Shown: in pieces, positions 50,875 through 58,716 of the stretch
How positions within the stretch are numbered: the first letter of the stretch is position 1
Layout of the letters: every line of letters starts with the position of its first letter
Source of the DNA: Myxococcales bacterium
GTDB taxonomy: Bacteria; Myxococcota_A; Polyangia; Polyangiales; Polyangiaceae
Assembly: GCA_016706225.1 (NCBI GenBank)
Contig: JADJKB010000002.1
Location: 124,001 to 188,000, forward strand
Reading direction: 5' to 3'
Length of the DNA: 64,000 bases
Translations under genes and position numbers: made by a program
The notes under the pieces: model-generated
Database searches by the model: none
What the model was told of the DNA's origin: nothing
What the model saw: the letters and a program-made list of their open reading frames with translations, nothing else

Positions 50875-51516
50875 GTGAGTCACATCGAGCGCATCGAGGT
50901 CCGCGCGGTCACCCGCCTCTTTGGCGCGACCCTGGCCCTCCGAGGCGTGACGGTGGACTTCTCCGCCGGCGAGCTCGTGTTCCTCGAGGGGCCGAATGGG
51001 GCGGGTAAGAGCACACTACTTGCGGTCGTGGGGACAGTGCTCGCGCCGAGTAGCGGGTCGGTCAGCTACGAGCCGGTGGGCTCCGATCGCGAGGCGGCTC
51101 GCGCGCACATCGGCTGGGTCGCGCACGAATCGCATTGTTATCGTGAGCTCACGGGTCGGCAGAACGTCGAGCTTGCGGCGCGCCTTCGCGGCGTCGAGCC
51201 GAAGGCTGCGTGGGAGACTGCGTGCGCGCGTGTTGGTGCGGCATCGTTTGGAGAGCGGCGTGTGTCGATGCTGAGCCGCGGGCAGCGACAACGAATCGCG
51301 CTGGCTCGCGCGCTCGTGCACGAGCCGGCCATTCTGCTGCTGGACGAGCCGTTTTCCGGGCTGGATCCCGCGAGCTCGGAGCGCCTCGAGCAGGTACTGC
51401 TCGACGAGCGAAAGCGCGGCGCGATCGTGCTCGTCGTCAACCACAGCCCGGGGCTGGCTCAGAAGCTCGACGCTCGCACCGTGCGCATCGAAGGCGGGCG
51501 AATCGTCAGCGGTTGA
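50875..51516 (+). CDS. ABC transporter ATPase, CcmA-like, orphan
   Basis: A 213-residue ABC ATPase with Walker A GPNGAGKSTLL (38-48), Q-loop region, signature LSRGQRQRIALARAL and Walker B ILLLDEPFSGLD. Length and fold fit the heme-exporter CcmA group. No permease or ccmB/ccmC gene lies beside it; the next gene is convergent bioD, overlapping by 11 bp. So its membrane partner is elsewhere or lost. The start is a GTG. An inverted repeat with a short loop (GCCCAA/TTGGGC, 50836-50852) precedes it, with no T run, so I do not call it a terminator. Confidence 0.88.
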   Translation: MSHIERIEVRAVTRLFGATLALRGVTVDFSAGELVFLEGPNGAGKSTLLAVVGTVLAPSSGSVSYEPVGSDREAARAHIGWVAHESHCYRELTGRQNVELAARLRGVEPKAAWETACARVGAASFGERRVSMLSRGQRQRIALARALVHEPAILLLDEPFSGLDPASSERLEQVLLDERKRGAIVLVVNHSPGLAQKLDARTVRIEGGRIVSG

Positions 51517-52186
51517 GGCGGGCAAAGATCGCTTCTGCCAGGTCCGTAGCGTCGCCGTCGTTGTGGCCGAGAACCAGCGCCGGAGTGCAGATGCCCAGCT
51601 CGTGCAGCTCGCGCGCGTTCGTGCCCGTCGAGGAGTCCCGCCCCGGCGTCGAGAGCACGACGAAATCCGGGGAGCGCCCGAGCGAGTGCATCGCGATCAG
51701 CGTGGCTGTCATCGCGTGAAGCACCCCCAGAGAGTCCGGGCCGACCAGCACCAGCACGGCAGGGTCCAGAGCTCGAGCGAGCTCGAAATTGCGCACGGTC
51801 CGGCTCAGGGGCGAAAGCGCGGCGCCCGCCGTTTCAATCACCGAGAAACTGTATGGCAACGTAGTGCCAGATAGGGCCAACAACTGCTCCTGGTGCTCCA
51901 CCCACTGAAGGACCTCCCGGAGCTCGATGGCCGTGCCCTCGAGCTCTGCTGCCAGGTGCGCGGACACCGCATGGCTCAGCGCAATCCCTGGATGCGGAGT
52001 GGGCAGGAAGGGGTTCTCTTCGTCGAACGAGCGGGCGTCGGCGTCCCCGCCCGACTCCACTGGCTTGAGGGCGACGGCGTCACCGAAGCATCGGAGCGCT
52101 CGCGCCAAGGCACGCGTGACGTGAGTCTTCCCAACCCCGGTCCCCGTACCGAGGATGACTACGCGGTGATGGCTTCGATCAGACAT
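51506..52186 (-). CDS. bioD: Dethiobiotin synthetase
   Basis: The ATP-dependent carboxylase that makes dethiobiotin from DAPA. The 226-residue protein has the P-loop GTGTGVGKTHVTRAL (13-27), the LKPVESGG substrate motif and VIETAGAALSP (the GAGG-like loop). Overlaps bioF by 28 bp, so the two are co-translated. bioA and bioB are not in the window. The C-terminus overlaps the convergent ABC gene by 11 bp. Confidence 0.94.
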   Translation of the reverse strand: MSDRSHHRVVILGTGTGVGKTHVTRALARALRCFGDAVALKPVESGGDADARSFDEENPFLPTPHPGIALSHAVSAHLAAELEGTAIELREVLQWVEHQEQLLALSGTTLPYSFSVIETAGAALSPLSRTVRNFELARALDPAVLVLVGPDSLGVLHAMTATLIAMHSLGRSPDFVVLSTPGRDSSTGTNARELHELGICTPALVLGHNDGDATDLAEAIFARLNR

Positions 52187-53274
52187 GCTGCAAGTCTTTC
52201 AGTGCTCGCCTCGTCGAGAGCCGAAGATACCGTGATGCGCAATCGCGCGCTGCCTGCCGGCACGGTTGGCGGTCGGATCGCACAAGCTCGAAAGCCGGCA
52301 GCCTGAAGGCGCGATGCGCAGCTCAGCGCGCGGGCGTTGTCACCCAGCACGATCGGAACGATGGGCCCCAGCGACGTTGGTGGGAGCACCACGCCGGCAT
52401 CCGCAAGCCGTCGGCGCAACCTTGCCGCCGTGGCCAGCAGCCGTGCGCGTCCGGCATCATCGCTCCGGGCCTGACGCACGAGTTCGAGGGCGATCACGCT
52501 CAACACCGGTGAAGTACCAGTCGAGAACACCAAGCTCCGGGCGCGATTCCACAGCCACTGATTCAGCAGGCGCACCCCCGCCACGAATGCTCCCTGCAAT
52601 CCGACGGCCTTCCCGAGCGTCCCGACCAGCACGTCCGGCCGGATCCCGGCGGCGACGCACAGTCCCGCGCCGCCCGGCCCAAACACCCCGAGGGCGTGGG
52701 CCTCATCAACGATCAGGCCGGCGGAGTGGGTGTTGCAGACCTCCCGGAGCCCTGCCAGGTCTGGCTGATCCCCGTCCATGCTGAAGTACGACTCGGTAAC
52801 CACCCACTTCCGCGGATGGGAGGACTGCTTCAACGCGCGTGCAACGGCGTCCACGGAGCAGTGCCCCGCCACCGCCACATCCGCGCGAGAAAGCCGGCAG
52901 CCATCGATGATTGAGGCGTGATTCAGGGCGTCGGAAACGACCAGATCCCCTCGACTTGCCAGGGCCTGAAGGACCCCGACGTTTGCCGCGTACCCGCTGG
53001 AAAAGAGCAGCGCCGACTCGAGTTGCACCCAGTCAGCCAGTTCTGCCTCGAGCGCGAGGTGGTGATCGGTCGTGCCGAAAATGAGCCTGGAAGCGCCCGC
53101 TCCCGTCTCTGCGGCCTCACAGGCGAGCAGTGTTGCACGTGAAACAGGCTGGCGGGCGTAGCCCAGGTAATCGTTGGAGGCGACGTCAATCAGCGTGGGC
53201 CGGCCGGCAGACAGTTCGCGCAGAGCCCCGGCGGTTTCCAGGTCTTTCAGGGATTCTTGCAGGAAATTGAGCAT
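52159..53274 (-). CDS. bioF: 8-amino-7-oxononanoate synthase
   Basis: Joins pimeloyl thioester and alanine in biotin synthesis; PLP-dependent. The 371-residue protein shows SNDYLGYA near 33-40, DEAHALGVFGPGGAG near 190-204 (Asp and His of the PLP pocket) and the Schiff-base lysine K222 in GTLGKAVG. The ATG at 53274 (MLNFLQESLKDLE) is chosen; the frame is open to 53391 but that part overlaps the AT-rich upstream region and is poor in family resemblance. It heads the bioF-bioD operon opposite a TetR gene. Confidence 0.95.
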   Translation of the reverse strand: MLNFLQESLKDLETAGALRELSAGRPTLIDVASNDYLGYARQPVSRATLLACEAAETGAGASRLIFGTTDHHLALEAELADWVQLESALLFSSGYAANVGVLQALASRGDLVVSDALNHASIIDGCRLSRADVAVAGHCSVDAVARALKQSSHPRKWVVTESYFSMDGDQPDLAGLREVCNTHSAGLIVDEAHALGVFGPGGAGLCVAAGIRPDVLVGTLGKAVGLQGAFVAGVRLLNQWLWNRARSLVFSTGTSPVLSVIALELVRQARSDDAGRARLLATAARLRRRLADAGVVLPPTSLGPIVPIVLGDNARALSCASRLQAAGFRACAIRPPTVPAGSARLRITVSSALDEASTERLAACLIEAITA

Positions 53275-53400
53275 CCGTGGGCTCAAGAGATAGCAGGTCG
53301 CGAGGCACCACAGGGAGGAGAAGCAAGCGGCAAGGTTGAACCGAACTTCCTGCTCTCGAGGAACACGCCGGTTCGGGCCTCCCTGTTCCATCTGAGGCTC

Positions 53401-53460
53401 AAGAATACCAACAAGTTTTTATTAGATAAATACAAGTAAATACAAATACATGCAGCAGAT
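53401..53460 (-). promoter_or_regulatory. AT-rich promoter region upstream of bioF
   Basis: A sharp AT-rich patch in GC-rich surroundings. It has a 10-bp direct repeat (TAAATACAAG/TAAATACAAA, 53427-53446) and TTATtagATAA (53419-53429). Several near-consensus -10 hexamers occur on the minus strand but I cannot fix one. It lies about 130 bp upstream of the bioF start, so a leader is likely. Confidence 0.4.
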
Positions 53461-53498
53461 ATCACGGGCGCGTAGCGAGACTTCAAGCCGAATTTCCG

Positions 53499-53540
53499 CT
53501 ACAGAGTGCCCTTTCTTGCCGACGCAAGAAAACTCTGTAG
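53499..53540 (+). promoter_or_regulatory. Long inverted repeat, likely TetR operator
   Basis: CTACAGAGT (53499-53507) and TTTCTTGC (53512-53519) are matched as the exact reverse complement at 53524-53540 (GCAAGAAA, ACTCTGTAG), so 17 bases pair with a 4-base bulge around a 4-base centre. It ends 9 bp before the TetR start at 53550, in the bioF-tetR intergenic space. A TetR dimer pair or two dimers could bind it, blocking the regulator's own promoter. Confidence 0.62.
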
Positions 53541-53549
53541 TGTTTCTGT

Positions 53550-54125
53550 GTGGCCCCTCGCGGGCAGTATCAACGCGGACTGAGCCAGGCGGAGCGGTGG
53601 GCGCTCCACCGGAGCGCGCTGATCCGCGCGACGGCGGAGGTTTTGAGCGAGCGCGCCACGCTGAACGTCGACAGCGTGGTGAAACGCGCGGGCAAGGGTC
53701 GCAACACGTTCTACGCGCACTTCGCCAACCTGGAACAGGCGACCCGCGCGGTGGAAAGCAGCGCGGCGATGCTCGTTGCCGCGCGCGTGGACGCGGCTCT
53801 CAGGACTGCGGTGACGCCTCGCGATCGCTTGCGACAGGTGGTCGCCGCGTGGTTGTCCGCGACCCATGAAGCGCCCGAGCTGATCGGCGCTTTTCTATCT
53901 TCCGTGGGGAGCTCCCGCTGCGCGGCTCTCGCCCGACAGCAGCTGCGCAACGCGCTCGAAGATGCCCGGCGCGCGGGTTTGATCACCGGCGCGGTCGACG
54001 AAGCGCGCTTGCTCGCAGGCGTGGGCTCCTTTCAAGCGCTCGTCCGCATCCACCTCGAGGGTCGCGCGACGGCGGAGGTGCTCGAGCGTGTTGCGGTGGA
54101 CGTGCTCTTGCGGCTCTTTCGCTGA
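53550..54125 (+). CDS. TetR family transcriptional regulator
   Basis: A 191-residue TetR-type repressor. The N-terminal helix-turn-helix (about 20-68; SALIRATAEVLSER, VDSVVKRAGKGRNTFYAHFANLEQA) matches the family; the C-terminal ligand-binding helices vary. It starts at a GTG. It is divergent from bioF across 275 bp that contain the AT-rich promoter region and the long inverted repeat, so control of biotin genes, itself or both is likely. The ligand is unknown. Confidence 0.88.
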   Translation: MAPRGQYQRGLSQAERWALHRSALIRATAEVLSERATLNVDSVVKRAGKGRNTFYAHFANLEQATRAVESSAAMLVAARVDAALRTAVTPRDRLRQVVAAWLSATHEAPELIGAFLSSVGSSRCAALARQQLRNALEDARRAGLITGAVDEARLLAGVGSFQALVRIHLEGRATAEVLERVAVDVLLRLFR

Positions 54126-54172
54126 AGAGTGGGGCCATTTCCATTCGGAGGCGCAGGTGCTACGGTCGTCTC

Positions 54173-54508
54173 ATGAGCCGCTCGCCGGTCGAGCTTCGAG
54201 TCGGAGGACAGACCTATCGGGTCGTTGCGTCCGCTGCCGAAGACGAGCTCAAGCGACTCGCCGACCTCGTCGACGGCCGCCTGCGCGAGCTGGCGGGGCC
54301 AGGCCGTTCGGTTTCGCCGCAGACCCTCCTGCTCGCTGCCATCTCGCTGGCGCACGATCTCGAGGAGGAGCGTGCTCGCCGGGAGAGCGTGGAGCAGCGT
54401 TCCCGCGAGATGCTCCGCAGCGTGCTCACGCGCATCGATGCGGCGCTCGAGACGCTGCCCGACGACGACGATCACACTGGCGCCGAGGCCGGCGCTCCAG
54501 AGCTCTGA
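54173..54508 (+). CDS. zapA: Cell division protein ZapA
   Basis: A 111-residue ZapA, which cross-links FtsZ filaments. The N-terminal globular part reads VELRVGGQTYRVVASAAEDELKRLADLVDGRL, followed by a long coiled coil (LLLAAISLAHDLEEERARRESVEQRS) and an acidic tail. No 6S RNA gene follows, and only 3 bp separate it from the convergent gene. Confidence 0.85.
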   Translation: MSRSPVELRVGGQTYRVVASAAEDELKRLADLVDGRLRELAGPGRSVSPQTLLLAAISLAHDLEEERARRESVEQRSREMLRSVLTRIDAALETLPDDDDHTGAEAGAPEL

Positions 54509-54511
54509 CTC

Positions 54512-55072
54512 TCAGTCGTCTTCGGGGCTGCCGCGCAGCCACTCGTAGCCGATGATGAACGGCAGGACCAGGAGCAGCCCGTCGACTTGCGCGGTGATCA
54601 CGATGGCGTTCTCGCGCTGCCCCCGGAGATCCTGTTCGTAGCCGAGCAGGAGGCCGCCCGCCATCACGTAGCTCGAGTGAAAATTGTACGAGCGACTGCC
54701 GACGAACAACCAGCCGGAGACGCCGGGCTGCCAATCATTTTCGTGGCGGGCGTAGCCGCCCAGCGACAATGCGATGGGGAAATACTGGGTGACCGGCAGC
54801 AGCAACGTTGCGCCGCCACCCAGGCGGAGGTCATCGAAGCCGGCGGTCGTGACGCCGAGAAACGGCCCGGCGCTGATGTCCGAATAGCGCTGGCGTCCGA
54901 GCATCAAGTCGGCGCGAACGCCGTTGTACCAGCAGGTGTCGCTGAAGTAGCTGCCGTCGCTGCCCTTGCCGCAGAGGCCCGTGATTGCGCTGGCGTTCCA
55001 TTGCGGATCGGCAGCAGCAGGGTCGGCGGCGCACAGCGTCGTCACGAGCGCCGACAGGGCGACGCGCCTCAT
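54512..55072 (-). CDS. Exported beta-barrel-like protein of unknown function
   Basis: A 186-residue protein with a signal peptide (MRRVALSALVTTLCAADPAAA) and a mature part of alternating amphipathic strands with aromatic ends (DLMLGRQRYSDISAGPFLGVTTAG, PIALSLGGYARHEND, SSYVMAGGLLLGYEQD), as in small outer-membrane barrels. No family recognised. It has one likely disulfide (C in TGLCGKG and DTCWYNG). It starts 7 bp downstream of the lipoprotein gene's stop. Confidence 0.68.
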   Translation of the reverse strand: MRRVALSALVTTLCAADPAAADPQWNASAITGLCGKGSDGSYFSDTCWYNGVRADLMLGRQRYSDISAGPFLGVTTAGFDDLRLGGGATLLLPVTQYFPIALSLGGYARHENDWQPGVSGWLFVGSRSYNFHSSYVMAGGLLLGYEQDLRGQRENAIVITAQVDGLLLVLPFIIGYEWLRGSPEDD

Positions 55073-55079
55073 GAAGCCG

Positions 55080-55799
55080 TCAACCGCCAGGGGTCTGGCA
55101 CGCGGGGTCAGTGGCGGAGCAACTCCTGCAGTCGACGTACTCATCCTGCCCCGTGTAGCAGGGCAGCGGGTCGTCCGTCGTCTCGCCACCGATGCAGACG
55201 TAGTTCGGCAGCGACGCGGGATCTGCGGCGGAGAGCGGGTAGGTGATCAGGCACTTGTCGCAGGTGTAGACGGGGTAGCGCAGCGCCGCAGAGGTGATCT
55301 CCGTCCCCCCGAGAGTGTCGCCGAAGGCGCGCACCTCGACCAGGTAGAGCCGATCGGGCTGGGCGATGCCGGGCGGGATGAGGGTCGTCGCGATGACGCC
55401 ATAGCCGGGATCTTCACCGGTTCCGACGTCCACGAAGCCGACTCCGGGCACGGTGAACGCGGCGACGATGTTCTCCTGATCATCGAGCAAGGTGATCTCG
55501 GCGCCCTTGAGCACGACACGATTGGACTCGTTCCGGATCAGAGTCTTGGCGCCGCGGCGCACGAGCTGGTTCCCGACCAGCAGGGCCGCGTTGTAGGTGT
55601 CGCGGAAGTGCAGGTCGAGTGTGCCGCCCAGCAAGATGGTGGAGTTCGGGTCACCCTTCGCGAGGCACTCGCCAGCGTCCAGCTTGAGGACGCCGCGGAC
55701 GAAGAGCATCGTCTCGTTCTCGGCGCAGCCCTGCGTCGCGAGGACGGCAGGGGCCAGGAGCCCAGCGATCACAACTGCCTTGGTGATGAAGCGGCGCAT
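55080..55799 (-). CDS. Lipoprotein of unknown function
   Basis: A 239-residue lipoprotein: MRRFITKAVVIAGLLAPAVLATQGC with a lipobox. The mature part has beta-sandwich-like strands and about eight cysteines near the end in a CDKC...CIGG...CYTG...CRSC...C pattern. No family recognised. Upstream and in tandem with the barrel-like gene. Confidence 0.7.
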   Translation of the reverse strand: MRRFITKAVVIAGLLAPAVLATQGCAENETMLFVRGVLKLDAGECLAKGDPNSTILLGGTLDLHFRDTYNAALLVGNQLVRRGAKTLIRNESNRVVLKGAEITLLDDQENIVAAFTVPGVGFVDVGTGEDPGYGVIATTLIPPGIAQPDRLYLVEVRAFGDTLGGTEITSAALRYPVYTCDKCLITYPLSAADPASLPNYVCIGGETTDDPLPCYTGQDEYVDCRSCSATDPACQTPGG

Positions 55800-55928
55800 T
55801 AGAACCTCGATGTCGGGGGCCTGTGCTCGAGAGAGCGAGCACGACACCCGAAGTGTATCGACTGCGGCCGGCACACGCCAAGAATCGCGACGTAGTTCGA
55901 GTGCACTTCACTAAGTCTGCGCGTCCGC

Positions 55929-57488
55929 TCAGGAGCTGAGGGTGAGTCGACGCAATTGTTCCAGGGGAATTGACTGTGTTTCGACGCGACCTGGCTCGGA
56001 GACCAAGACGAAGTGGATGTAGGTGCCGAGACGCTTTTTGTCTCGCGAGAGGAAATCGACGGCATCGCCGATGGGCGCGTCGGCGAGGGAGGTGGGCAGC
56101 GACAGGCGTGTGAGCAGCTCGGTGACGCGCTCCACGTCTGCGCTCTTCGTCACTCCGAGACGTTGCCCGATGCGCAGCGCCGCGACCAGACCGAGGGAGA
56201 CCGCCTCACCGTGGGTGAAGGTGCGGTAGCCCGTGCAGGCTTCGAGCGCGTGCCCCACGGTGTGACCCAGATTCAGCACGGCACGCAGGCCGGTCTCGCG
56301 TTCGTCGCGGGAAACGACGCGCGCTTTGGTGATGATGCTGCGCTGTACGATTTCGATCAGCAGGGCGGGGTCGCGGGCGAGAACCTGCTCGGTCCGAGAC
56401 TCCAGAACACCGAGCAATGCCGGATCACCGATCAGTGCGCTCTTGACCACTTCGGCCAGCGCGCCACGAAAACCGCGATCGGGTTCGGTGGCGAGCAGCT
56501 CGATGTCACACACGACGCCGGCAGGCTGCCAGAACGCACCCACCGCGTTCTTGGCGTCGGCGAGATCGACAGCGGTCTTGCCCCCGACGGAGGCGTCTAC
56601 CATCGCGAGCAGTGTCGTGGGCAGCGCCAGCCAGCGTGTGCCCCGCATCCAGGTGGCGGCCGCGAAGCCTGTGATGTCACACACGACACCGCCGCCGAAC
56701 GCGACGAACAGGCTCCCGCGATCGAGCCCGCCATCGAGGGCCGCGCGCCACACGCGCTCCAGCGTTGCGGGTGTCTTCTGCTCCTCACCCGGAGCCAGCG
56801 CGAGCACGCGGGCGTTCGGCAGGGCACGGGAGAGGGTGCCACCGTGGGCTCTCTGCACGTTTTCGTCGGTCACCGCCAGCACGCTGGTCGGTCGGCCCAG
56901 GAGCGCGCCCAGGCGCTCTTCGAGCACATTGGCACCGACGTCCACGGCGTAACTTCGCTCACCGGCCGCGACCGCAATGGGCTCCCGCTTCCAGATACCT
57001 CTCACGGCACGGGCGCAAGCGTCGATGTCCATGTCATTCGTGGATACCCGGGCGTGAGCCTCGGCATACGCGGAGCGGCGGGTTTCCATCAGGTCGCGAG
57101 CCCGGGAGGTCGGGTCCGAGACGCTCAGGAGCGGGCGAGGTGCTCCGAGCGAGCGCGTGACGACGACCTCGACCGGCGCCTCCAATGTGACGACCGTCGC
57201 GTGCTCCAGTGCCTGGAGACGCAGCTCGCGATCCAGGAGTGCACCACCGCCCAACGCGACCACACGTCGGCTCGGATCGCCCAGGACCCGCTCCAGCTCT
57301 TCGCGTTCGAGTTGTCGGAACTCGTGCTCGCCGCGCGACGCGAAGATCTCCGAGACGCTGACGCCCACCCGGCGTTCGACCCGCTCGTCCAGATCTTCGA
57401 AGGGCACCCCCTCCAACTCGGCAACACGACGGCCGACCGTCGATTTGCCAGTGGCCATGAAACCGTTGAGCAGGAGGGGCCGCGTCAT
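55929..57488 (-). CDS. aroKB: Fused shikimate kinase / 3-dehydroquinate synthase
   Basis: A 519-residue bifunctional enzyme for two shikimate-pathway steps. Residues 1-165 are shikimate kinase: P-loop GFMATGKSTVGRR (9-21), the substrate Arg and Gly motifs (ASRGEHEFR, ALGGGALL). Residues 175-519 are 3-dehydroquinate synthase: VAFGGGVVCDITGFAAATWMRG, LPTTLLAMVDASVGGKTAVDL, and the metal-binding His in LNLGHTVGHALEACTG. Both halves look intact. Fusions of this type occur in some other bacteria. The ATG at 57488 is chosen. It is divergent from DUF167-dapF. Confidence 0.95.
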   Translation of the reverse strand: MTRPLLLNGFMATGKSTVGRRVAELEGVPFEDLDERVERRVGVSVSEIFASRGEHEFRQLEREELERVLGDPSRRVVALGGGALLDRELRLQALEHATVVTLEAPVEVVVTRSLGAPRPLLSVSDPTSRARDLMETRRSAYAEAHARVSTNDMDIDACARAVRGIWKREPIAVAAGERSYAVDVGANVLEERLGALLGRPTSVLAVTDENVQRAHGGTLSRALPNARVLALAPGEEQKTPATLERVWRAALDGGLDRGSLFVAFGGGVVCDITGFAAATWMRGTRWLALPTTLLAMVDASVGGKTAVDLADAKNAVGAFWQPAGVVCDIELLATEPDRGFRGALAEVVKSALIGDPALLGVLESRTEQVLARDPALLIEIVQRSIITKARVVSRDERETGLRAVLNLGHTVGHALEACTGYRTFTHGEAVSLGLVAALRIGQRLGVTKSADVERVTELLTRLSLPTSLADAPIGDAVDFLSRDKKRLGTYIHFVLVSEPGRVETQSIPLEQLRRLTLSS

Positions 57489-57585
57489 GCTTGAACATGT
57501 GAACTTGCCCCAATCGTGCGCTGACACCCACGGGAAAATGTGCGCCTTGCCCGAGCAGAGTGGAAAGGGGCTAGGCTGGTGGTGC

Positions 57586-57894
57586 GTGGACGCCCTCGAG
57601 ATTGAACCAACGGACGCCGGCGTCAGGCTGCGAGTTTGGGTCAAACCGCGGGCCTCCCGCAGCCGCGTGTGTGGGATCCGTCAGGGCAATCTCGAGGTCG
57701 CGGTCGCAGCGCCCCCGGTGGATGGGCAGGCGAATCAGGAGCTGTGCGCGTTCGTCGCAAAACAGCTCGGTGTGGCCAAGAGTGCGGTCCGCTTGGTCGC
57801 CGGCGAAGGGTCCCGGACGAAGACCCTGGCAATCGACGGAGTCGACGCCACACTGCTCAGGCAGAAACTTTCGCAACCAGGCGGGCGGCCGTGA
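57586..57894 (+). CDS. DUF167 (YggU) family protein
   Basis: A 102-residue DUF167 protein. The core matches: GVRLRVWVKPRASRSRVCGI, LEVAVAAPPVDGQANQEL and VRLVAGEGSRTKTLAIDG. The function of the family is not established. The GTG at 57586 fits the family N-terminus; an ATG at 57538 would add 16 residues. Its stop overlaps dapF by 4 bp (GTGA). Confidence 0.85.
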   Translation: MDALEIEPTDAGVRLRVWVKPRASRSRVCGIRQGNLEVAVAAPPVDGQANQELCAFVAKQLGVAKSAVRLVAGEGSRTKTLAIDGVDATLLRQKLSQPGGRP

Positions 57895-58685
57895 GGTTCG
57901 ACAAATACCAGGGGCTCGGGAACGACTTCATCGTCGTCGACGCGGATCGGACCGACGCGATCAGCCCGGAACGCGCACAAGCCTTGTGTGATCGCCATTT
58001 CGGAATCGGCGCGGACGGAGTGCTCCTGGTCGAGCGACCCGTCAGCGCGGGCGCCCGCGCTCGCATGGTGGTGCTGAACGCGGACGGCACGCGCCCGGAA
58101 ATGTGCGGCAACGGGATCCGTTGCGTCGCGCTACACCTTGCCCGGGCCGACGGCTCGCCGGCGGCGAGTTACGTCATTGATACCGATGCGGGGCCGCTCT
58201 TGTGCGAGGTGGAGCGCAAAGGTGACTCGGGGTTCGTCCGCGTCGGCATGGGCCGAGGGCAGGTCTTGCCAGACGTGAGCGTGGAGCTCGATGGCAGGCG
58301 GGTGGTCCTCAGTCGGGTGTCGATGGGTAATCCCCACGCCGTGAGCTTCGACGAGCCCCTCGATGCAGCGCACGCGGATCGTCTCGGGCCTCTGGTCTCG
58401 GGTCAGATCGCTGGCGGGTCGAACGTGGAGCTGACCCGGGCGAGAGCGGATGGCGCCTTCGATCTCGTCGTCTGGGAGCGCGGTGTCGGGCGAACCTTGG
58501 CCTGCGGGACTGGCGCCGCGGCCGCGGCTGTCGCTGCGGTTCGCTCTGGCCGGGCCAGCTACGGCGCGGCGGTGGGCATGCATCTGCCGGGCGGGAAGCT
58601 CGAGATCGCGGTGGCGGAGGGAACACTCGAAGTGAGCATGCGCGGCCCGGCTCGTCGGGTGTTCAGCGGAGAGACGAGTGATTGA
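57891..58685 (+). CDS. dapF: Diaminopimelate epimerase
   Basis: Converts LL- to meso-diaminopimelate for lysine and peptidoglycan. The 264-residue protein has the two catalytic cysteines: C72 in MCGNGIRC and C205 in LACGTGAA, plus YQGLGNDFIVVD at the N-terminus and MGNPHAV. It begins at a GTG overlapping the DUF167 stop by 4 bp. Confidence 0.95.
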   Translation: MRFDKYQGLGNDFIVVDADRTDAISPERAQALCDRHFGIGADGVLLVERPVSAGARARMVVLNADGTRPEMCGNGIRCVALHLARADGSPAASYVIDTDAGPLLCEVERKGDSGFVRVGMGRGQVLPDVSVELDGRRVVLSRVSMGNPHAVSFDEPLDAAHADRLGPLVSGQIAGGSNVELTRARADGAFDLVVWERGVGRTLACGTGAAAAAVAAVRSGRASYGAAVGMHLPGGKLEIAVAEGTLEVSMRGPARRVFSGETSD

Positions 58686-58716
58686 GACCCGCGCCCGCGG
58701 ATAGGCTCTCGACGCC

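Noticed and set aside
53257..53439. 60-residue open frame in the bioF upstream region
   Set aside because: Lies antisense to the bioF start and runs into the AT-rich patch; no ribosome-binding site and no family.
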